8,567 nucleotides of DNA from Candidatus Dormiibacterota bacterium (GTDB lineage Bacteria > Chloroflexota > Dormibacteria > Aeolococcales > Aeolococcaceae): the NCBI GenBank assembly GCA_003136295.1, contig PLDZ01000202.1, positions 21,594 through 30,160 on the forward strand, in the 5' to 3' direction. Of the stretch, positions 1 through 4,356 are shown one piece after another. The notes under the pieces are model-generated. The model was given only the letters and a program-made list of their open reading frames with translations. It had not been told where the DNA came from and did no database searches. A program made the position numbers and the translations under genes. Every line of letters starts with the position of its first letter. Position 1 is the stretch's first letter.

Positions 1-137
1 CCGCCCTCGAAGAGGCAGGTGCCGACGCCACCGAGCGCGCGGCGCACCCGCTCCTCGCGGCGATCACGTCACTCCTGTTGCGATCCCCGGCCGCGCCGAT
101 GATCAGCCCAGCGGGATCCGATCCTCGCCTGGCCTGA
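1..137 (+). CDS. C-terminal fragment of an unidentified protein (5' end outside the window)
   Basis: A reading frame beginning at base 3 is open from the left edge to a TGA at 135-137 and would encode about 44 residues. It starts ALEEAGADATERAAHPLLAA and continues with a short hydrophobic stretch (ITSLLL), then a Pro/Ala-rich tail. Most codons end in G or C and the first half looks like amphipathic helix, which favours a real protein end over a shadow frame. The fragment is too short for a family call. If real, its last 35 nt overlap tail to tail with the convergent kinase-like gene on the minus strand, an arrangement also seen at two other places in this window. A minus-strand frame over the same bases is open too but reads less like protein. 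Confidence 0.4.
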   Translation, partial: ALEEAGADATERAAHPLLAAITSLLLRSPAAPMISPAGSDPRLA

Positions 138-1413
138 GCAACACCCGCACCGCGGCATCGTCGCGACACTCCTCCCGGATCCGGAGCCAGAGCCGCTCAC
201 CCTCAACCTCGAACCCATCGCCCGACGATGAGAGGAGGGCCACGACCTGGGGGTCGATCGCGCCGACGCCATCGAAGTCGGGGATTCCGCCGTTGATTCC
301 GAACGCTGCGTCCACCTCGAGCATCCGCCTTCTCCAGGCCGCTATCGGGATGCGTGGCATGCGGTCACCGAGCAACGTCGCGAGCAGGAGGGCCAGACCG
401 CCGATGGTCGACCGCGCCGGTTCCTCGACGTGATCAGAGAGCGACCGCTCGTGGATGAGGCCACTCACAACGTCGTGAGCGCGGACCGCTGAGTCGTCGG
501 GCGGTACGGCAACCCAGAGGGCTTGCAGGCCGGCGCGCGCGCTGAATCCGGCGTCGGCGACGATGCAGCCGGGCGCCGAGGCGGCCGCCGCCTCGATGGT
601 CGCGAGCTTCGACCCCGATCCAGACGCGGTCCCCGGGGCCAGGCCTGTCTCCTCATCCCACGACCGGGTCGCACGGCAGACGCGACCGTCGCGCACTGCG
701 GCGAGCGGGAGCGCCAGGCGCCGTATGCCGAGCTCGAGGGTTGCGGCGAGCATCCCATCTCCGTTGGCGCGAGGCGGATACACGGTGCCGCCGATGGCGT
801 CGGCCGCGATCCGAGCGAATCCGAGCCCCCACCTCTGGCGCTCAGCCCGGCGGCGGGCGGTCGCAATCCGTGGGGTCGGGCCGGTGTGGCGCCACACCAC
901 GCGAAAGGTCGTGCGGTCGACCTCGATACGGACCGCGCTCGCGGCGTCATGACGCTCCGCGTTGACGGCGAACTGGACAAGGACCAGCGCGGCACCCTCA
1001 GGCCCCAGCACCGGACGAGCCGGTCCGGCGACTGCCTCGACGGTGAGCCCGGTCCGGGCCGTGATGCCGGCGCGGGCCAGGTCGATGACGTCGTCGGTCG
1101 TGCCCCATCCGCCAGGTTCGCGACCCGCAACCAATCGCAGCGATCCACCGAGCATGCGGACGCGCTGCGCCTGGGTGCCACTCAACCCTCGTGCCGCGCT
1201 GTCGATCGACTCGAGCAGCCGGCTGAGCACTGCATCGCAATGCTCGGACGCGGGGATGGTGCGAACCACCAGGCGCACGCTGCGCACCGGATAGGAGACG
1301 GCGCCCGGCCCGGTGCCGTCCCACTCGGGCGTGCGCGCAATCACCGCCCCGCCGGCGTCGATCAGCGCCGCGGCGAGGGGAAGCTCGGCGATCTCGGCCA
1401 GCGTGAGATTCAC
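103..1413 (-). CDS. Histidine-kinase-like protein with HATPase-type fold, lacking an obvious phosphoacceptor His
   Basis: This is a 436-residue soluble protein and the third gene of the minus-strand operon. Residues 9-55 look like a small PAS-type sensor (AALIDAGGAVIARTPEW), and residues 56-95 resemble a dimerisation helix pair. Residues 105-230 resemble a histidine-kinase ATPase domain, with an N-box-like FAVNAERHD (N151) and a G-box-like WGLGFARIAADAIGGT (195-210). The usual DxGxG box is not visible; the corresponding stretch reads WRHTGPTP. The helix region contains only H58, outside an H-box context, so autophosphorylation is doubtful. Residues 235-436 appear to be a second, more degenerate pass of the same layout. 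The GTG start at 1413 is preferred over an in-frame ATG at 1518 because it overlaps the response regulator stop as GTGA. The 35 extra residues of the longer form are Arg/Gly/Pro-rich and lie inside the upstream gene. It probably works with the adjacent response regulator. The kinase-like fold is inferred; no activity is shown. Confidence 0.7.
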   Translation of the reverse strand: MNLTLAEIAELPLAAALIDAGGAVIARTPEWDGTGPGAVSYPVRSVRLVVRTIPASEHCDAVLSRLLESIDSAARGLSGTQAQRVRMLGGSLRLVAGREPGGWGTTDDVIDLARAGITARTGLTVEAVAGPARPVLGPEGAALVLVQFAVNAERHDAASAVRIEVDRTTFRVVWRHTGPTPRIATARRRAERQRWGLGFARIAADAIGGTVYPPRANGDGMLAATLELGIRRLALPLAAVRDGRVCRATRSWDEETGLAPGTASGSGSKLATIEAAAASAPGCIVADAGFSARAGLQALWVAVPPDDSAVRAHDVVSGLIHERSLSDHVEEPARSTIGGLALLLATLLGDRMPRIPIAAWRRRMLEVDAAFGINGGIPDFDGVGAIDPQVVALLSSSGDGFEVEGERLWLRIREECRDDAAVRVLLRPGEDRIPLG

Positions 1414-2078
1414 GCCTCGGGGTCGGGAGCGGCCCCCTCGGTCGCCGTCACCGCGAGCCGGTACTTGCGGTTGCCGTGACTCACGAGGCGCACTGCCGAA
1501 CTGTGGCTGTGCAGCCATTCACCGAATCGGCGCACCGCCTTGGTTGCGGTGTCCGAATGGAAGGTGACGATGTCGGGGTGGTGCACCACCAGACGGATCG
1601 CCTCGCGATGATGGTGCTGATCCAGTGTCGGCAGATGCACCACCACTGTCCCGTCGTGGATGCGCAGGTCGCCGACCGTACGGTCGAGCATTCTGTCGAT
1701 GCGTTCGAGCAACGACGCATCGCCGTCGCGCTTGTCATGAAGCAGAGCCCGGGGATGCGAGCGCTGGATCTGGCTGCGGACGTTGAAGGCGTCGATGTTC
1801 TGCGAGTACACGATCACCGGGCATTCGCGAAGCTCGCGGGCGAGTCGCGACAGCACGTCGCCGCTGCTCGCGCTCCGGTCGGGGGCCTTGCCGAGATCCC
1901 AGTCGATGATCGCGAGCACCGGCCTGCTCGAGTATCGGTTGTGTTCCAGGAGCGAGAGAGCGCGCGCGGCGCTGCGGGCGCCGAGCGGATGGAAGCGTTT
2001 GCGTGTGAAGTGACCCTGCAGCTCGTCGAGGGTCTCGGCGTCGTCCTCGAGGATGAGGACCTCCGGGTTGGCTCTCAC
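1410..2078 (-). CDS. Response regulator with receiver domain and an unrecognised C-terminal module
   Basis: The protein has 222 residues. Residues 5-128 form a CheY-like receiver. The acidic pocket is E11-D12-D13 (LILEDD), the likely phosphoacceptor is D59 in AIIDWD, the switch residue after strand 4 is S92 in VIVYS, and the conserved Lys is K116 in LLHDK. The key positions are all present, so phosphorylation is plausible. Residues 133-210 form a separate module (VGDLRIHDGT, then an AVRRFGEWLHSHSS helix and a strand pair ending KYRLAV). I cannot assign it to a known output domain such as HTH, LytTR, GGDEF or HD, although a winged-helix-like fold is conceivable. The GTG start overlaps the stop of the upstream paralogue, and the stop overlaps the GTG of the kinase-like gene, both as GTGA, so the three genes are probably translationally coupled. 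Whether the target is DNA or protein cannot be told. Confidence 0.8.
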   Translation of the reverse strand: MRANPEVLILEDDAETLDELQGHFTRKRFHPLGARSAARALSLLEHNRYSSRPVLAIIDWDLGKAPDRSASSGDVLSRLARELRECPVIVYSQNIDAFNVRSQIQRSHPRALLHDKRDGDASLLERIDRMLDRTVGDLRIHDGTVVVHLPTLDQHHHREAIRLVVHHPDIVTFHSDTATKAVRRFGEWLHSHSSAVRLVSHGNRKYRLAVTATEGAAPDPEA

Positions 2079-2800
2079 CGCCGGGTCACCGGAGCCGAGG
2101 GGACCAGCATCATGCGTGTGCTGCTGTCACGCTGCGCCGTCCATCCGGCGTTGTGCCTGGCGAGCGCTTCCGAGACTGCCCGGAAATTGCGCGCGGGAAG
2201 AGCGAATCCGTCCGGGTACGCAGCCACCAGCGACTCGAGCGTCGCGCCTCTGAGCAGTGTCCCGTCGCCGAGCTCGACCCCGCTTCCTGGCGCGAGACGC
2301 ATCCCGCCGACGTTCGCCTCGCACGCATCTCTGATGGCGTCGAGCAGCGCCGCGGGCCGGTCGAAGAGGCGAGCGTGTCCCGGAAGCCCGTCCGGCGCGG
2401 CGCCGAGCCAGAAGGTGAGGACCGGCCGTTCGCGCAGGATGCGGGCAAGTACGGGCGTCAGCGAGACATCGCTGCCGACGACCATCCACGGCCAGGGAAG
2501 GCAGGCGCCCGCGATCTCCCCGGCATCGTCCGGGCGAGCGTCGCGAATGACGGCCATCCTCCGCGGCACAGCGTCTCGCACCGCGACGGCGAGTTCGCCG
2601 TCGACGGTCACCACCAGGATTGCCCGGCTACGGTCCGGTGCGCGCACGCCGAGCATCCACGGAGCGTCGCTGACCCCCACGAGATATCCCTCCCCACCAA
2701 GCCTTGCGAGCGAACGGAGGAGTCCGTGCCCGCGGCCGGCCTCAGCCAGTGTACGGGTGGTGACGGGGGTACGGTGGGCCAGCCAGGCGGACACGGACAC
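2075..2800 (-). CDS. Degenerate receiver-like protein, apparent paralogue of the downstream response regulator
   Basis: The protein has 241 residues from the GTG at 2800 and is the first gene of the three-gene operon. No family is recognised directly, but residues 60-241 follow the layout of the downstream regulator. RAILVVTVDGE matches the first receiver strand, WMVVGSD (105-111) sits where that protein has LAIIDWD, VLARILRERPVLTF (117-130) matches VLSRLARELRECPVIVY, and VGGMRL...GDGT (164-181) matches VGDLRIHDGT. The phosphoacceptor Asp seems lost or shifted and the conserved Lys is replaced (LFDRP), so this is probably a pseudo-receiver. Residues 1-58 have no counterpart. The frame is open upstream to 2929, but that would overlap the divergent gene starting at 2878. 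GTG codons at 2845 and 2830 are alternative starts. The stop overlaps the regulator's GTG. A role as a decoy or partner of the regulator is inference. Confidence 0.65.
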   Translation of the reverse strand: MSVSAWLAHRTPVTTRTLAEAGRGHGLLRSLARLGGEGYLVGVSDAPWMLGVRAPDRSRAILVVTVDGELAVAVRDAVPRRMAVIRDARPDDAGEIAGACLPWPWMVVGSDVSLTPVLARILRERPVLTFWLGAAPDGLPGHARLFDRPAALLDAIRDACEANVGGMRLAPGSGVELGDGTLLRGATLESLVAAYPDGFALPARNFRAVSEALARHNAGWTAQRDSSTRMMLVPSAPVTRR

Positions 2801-2877
2801 CCCGTAACCATCGGTCGCCCGTCCGGACACTGCGCGGACAGACACGACCGCTCGCGACGTGGCAGACTGACGGCGGT
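2801..2877. promoter_or_regulatory. Short divergent intergenic region, presumed promoters for both flanking units
   Basis: These 77 bp separate the divergently oriented three-gene signalling operon and the PRC/MgtE-type gene, so promoters for both directions must lie here or just inside the genes. I see no convincing -35/-10 pair. Facing the + gene, CAGACT at 2863-2868 could act as a -10 for a nearly leaderless transcript, because the ATG at 2878 has only a weak GGCGG next to it. GTCCG (2821-2825) and CGGAC (2835-2839) form a small inverted repeat that could be an operator. All of this is weak. Confidence 0.3.
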
Positions 2878-4146
2878 ATGTCCACCTCAGACGCCGGGGA
2901 GCCAGCCGCCGACGCGGTCCGGCTGGCACTTACCGGGATCCTGCACAGCCCTCTCGTCGACCGAGCAGGAGGCCGGCTCGGCAGGGTGGACGATGTGATC
3001 GCCCGATTCGCGGAGGGCGGCTATCCGCCGGTCACCGGGCTGGTCGGACGCATCGCCGGGCGCAAGCTGTTCATTCCCCGTGACCGGATTGCCGCGATGA
3101 AACCCGGAAGCGTCCAGCTTGCCGGTGAGGATCTCAACCTCGCTCATTTCGAGCGCCGCCAGGGGGAGGTGTTGCTCGGTGACGATGTGCTGGGCCGCCG
3201 ACTCATCAGCGTCGACGCCGGCAGGCTCGTGGTGGCTCATGACATCGAGTTGCGCTACGAGGACCCGAGATGGGTCGTCGCGGGCGTCGACACTCGCCCG
3301 CGCGGTTTACGCGGCCGTCTTTTCGGGGGTGGGAGTGAGAAACCGGGATTCGTGGACTGGGCCGCGGTCGAGCCGTTCGTCGGGCACGTGCCAAGCTCGC
3401 GGCTGCTCATGCCGGTCCGGCGTCTCCGCCGCCTCCACCCAGCGCAGATCGCCGACCTCGTCGAAGCGGCATCGCACGACGAGGGTGAGGAGATCATCTC
3501 GGCGGTGCACGGCGACCCCGAGCTCGAGGCCGACGTCTTCGAGGAGCTGAATACCGAGCACCAGGTTGAGTTCCTTCGCGACAAATCCGACGCCGAGGCG
3601 GCAGCGGTGCTTGCCGAGATGGGTCCTGACGATGCAGCCGACCTGGTCACCGAGCTCGATCAGCCACGACGTGCTCCGATTCTTTCGCTCCTTCCACCGT
3701 CACAGCAGGCGAAGGTGCGCGCGCTGCTGAGTTATGGACAGAGCAGCGCTGGGGGACTCATGAGTCCCGACTTCGTGTCCGTCCCGCCCGATGCAACCGT
3801 GACCGACGCGCTCGCCGCGGTCCGCGCTGCCGACGTTTTGCCCCAGGTCGCCGCCGACGTGTTCCTGCTCGACGACGGACACCTCGCCGGTTCGGTGCCG
3901 CTCATCGAACTGCTCCGCGCCGACGGGGGCATGCGGATATCGGACCTCGTCGAGCACAGCAATGCATCGGTGCACGTCGACGATGACTTTCCCGAAGTGG
4001 CGCGACGGATGGCCGACTTCAACCTCACCGTTGTCGCAGTCCTCGAGGACGACGATCGGGTCATCGGTGTCATCACCGTCGACGACGTGCTGGGGGCCAT
4101 GCTGCCCAACTCGTGGCGGCGTCGTGCGGAGGCCGACGGGGACTGA
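2878..4146 (+). CDS. Soluble PRC-barrel / MgtE N-domain / dual-CBS protein, probable Mg2+ sensor subunit
   Basis: The protein has 422 residues and no membrane segments. Two PRC-barrel-like repeats span roughly 22-80 (LVDRAGGRLGRVDDVIARF) and 97-140 (VLGRRLISVDAGRLVVAHD). Residues 186-292 form an MgtE N-terminal helical domain, with the family signatures MGPDDAADLVTEL (248-260) and LLSYGQSSAGGLMS (283-296). Two CBS domains follow, about 297-348 and 355-409, with acidic clusters at VDDDF (367-371) and EDDD (390-393). In MgtE channels the N and CBS domains bind Mg2+ and close the pore, and five transmembrane helices follow the CBS pair. Here the protein ends about 10 residues after the second CBS domain, so it has the sensor but not the channel. 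The NRAMP-type transporter 210 nt downstream on the same strand is the obvious partner. I recall this PRC-MgtE_N-CBS architecture from actinobacterial genomes, usually annotated as a magnesium transporter, which would be misleading here. Regulation of the NRAMP protein is inference. Confidence 0.88.
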   Translation: MSTSDAGEPAADAVRLALTGILHSPLVDRAGGRLGRVDDVIARFAEGGYPPVTGLVGRIAGRKLFIPRDRIAAMKPGSVQLAGEDLNLAHFERRQGEVLLGDDVLGRRLISVDAGRLVVAHDIELRYEDPRWVVAGVDTRPRGLRGRLFGGGSEKPGFVDWAAVEPFVGHVPSSRLLMPVRRLRRLHPAQIADLVEAASHDEGEEIISAVHGDPELEADVFEELNTEHQVEFLRDKSDAEAAAVLAEMGPDDAADLVTELDQPRRAPILSLLPPSQQAKVRALLSYGQSSAGGLMSPDFVSVPPDATVTDALAAVRAADVLPQVAADVFLLDDGHLAGSVPLIELLRADGGMRISDLVEHSNASVHVDDDFPEVARRMADFNLTVVAVLEDDDRVIGVITVDDVLGAMLPNSWRRRAEADGD

Positions 4147-4168
4147 CCCTGCCGGCCTTCGGCTCACG

Positions 4169-4206
4169 TTCGGGTTGTACACTCCAGGTACGGCAACCGA
4201 ATTTTT
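4169..4206 (+). terminator. Possible Rho-independent terminator or attenuator
   Basis: An imperfect hairpin is followed by five T residues (4202-4206). TTCG (4169-4172) pairs with CGAA (4198-4201), GTTG (4174-4177) with CAAC (4194-4197) and TAC (4178-4180) with GTA (4188-4190), around a 7-nt loop. There is one bulged G on the left arm and a CGG bulge on the right. It lies 22 nt after the MgtE-type stop codon, a normal place for a terminator. The bulges make it weak, so it may only reduce readthrough into the transporter gene. Confidence 0.35.
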
Positions 4207-4209
4207 GGG

Positions 4210-4219
4210 GTGCATGCAC
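4210..4219. repeat. 10-bp perfect palindrome GTGCATGCAC
   Basis: GTGCATGCAC is its own reverse complement and sits directly after the possible terminator and before the leader of the transporter gene. A dimeric repressor site is possible. It does not resemble the IdeR/DtxR/MntR-type consensus as I know it (TTAGG...CCTAA). One palindrome of this length can occur by chance. Confidence 0.3.
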
Positions 4220-4225
4220 TAACAC

Positions 4226-4285
4226 ATGGACGGCGGCGACAGTCCCCAGTCCCGGCAACTCCCGGGCCGGCCCGCATCGAGGTAG
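4226..4285 (+). CDS. Candidate 19-residue leader peptide ahead of the transporter
   Basis: An ATG at 4226 opens a 19-codon frame ending in TAG at 4283-4285, encoding MDGGDSPQSRQLPGRPASR. Acidic residues at positions 2 and 5 and a Pro at 7 are near the N terminus, with further Pro and Arg later. This recalls MgtL-type leader peptides of enterobacterial Mg2+ transporter genes, where early acidic and Pro codons destabilise the ribosome when Mg2+ is low. The stop codon falls where a possible anti-anti-SD segment (4279-4283) lies. Against it, I see no Shine-Dalgarno sequence at a useful distance, and a frame this short is common by chance. A GTG at 4210 gives a competing 29-codon frame ending at 4299. 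Confidence 0.25.
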   Translation: MDGGDSPQSRQLPGRPASR

Positions 4286-4352
4286 CGAAGCACTCGTGAC
4301 CTCCTGAGCGGACAGGCCCGCTCAGTCTTGCCGTCTTCGACGGTGGGAGGTC
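4278..4352 (+). promoter_or_regulatory. Structured 5' leader that can sequester the transporter ribosome-binding site
   Basis: GACCTCC (4298-4304) is perfectly complementary to GGAGGTC (4346-4352), which contains the Shine-Dalgarno sequence of the TTG-initiated transporter gene. Between the two strands lie two hairpins: TGAGCGG/CCGCTCA (4305-4311 with 4318-4324, 6-nt loop) and CCGTC/GACGG (4331-4335 with 4339-4343). The result is a compact three-way junction. GAGGT at 4279-4283 can instead pair with ACCTC at 4299-4303, which would free the ribosome site, so the two states exclude each other. CGAG/CTCG (4278-4281 with 4293-4296) offers a further local stem. I do not recognise the yybP-ykoY Mn2+ or M-box Mg2+ consensus. 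The pairing is read from sequence; regulation is inference. Confidence 0.5.
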
Positions 4353-4356
4353 CGAA

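Noticed and set aside
523..1479. 318-codon + strand frame
   Set aside because: It is Arg/Gly/Asp-rich and low in hydrophobic residues, typical of an antisense shadow of the kinase-like gene.
1414..1518. N-terminal extension of the kinase-like gene to an ATG at 1518
   Set aside because: The added residues are Arg/Pro/Gly-rich and lie wholly inside the regulator gene. The GTG at 1413 gives the same GTGA overlap as the other operon junction.
1476..2807. Long + strand open frame (443 codons) across the signalling operon
   Set aside because: It is antisense to two genes with protein-like sequence and 4-nt junctions. Its translation is compositionally odd and shows no motif. Long shadow frames are expected at this GC content.
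4220..4356. Known Mn2+ (yybP-ykoY) or Mg2+ (M-box) riboswitch
   Set aside because: I could not find the conserved loop sequences of either class by eye. A covariance-model search would be decisive.
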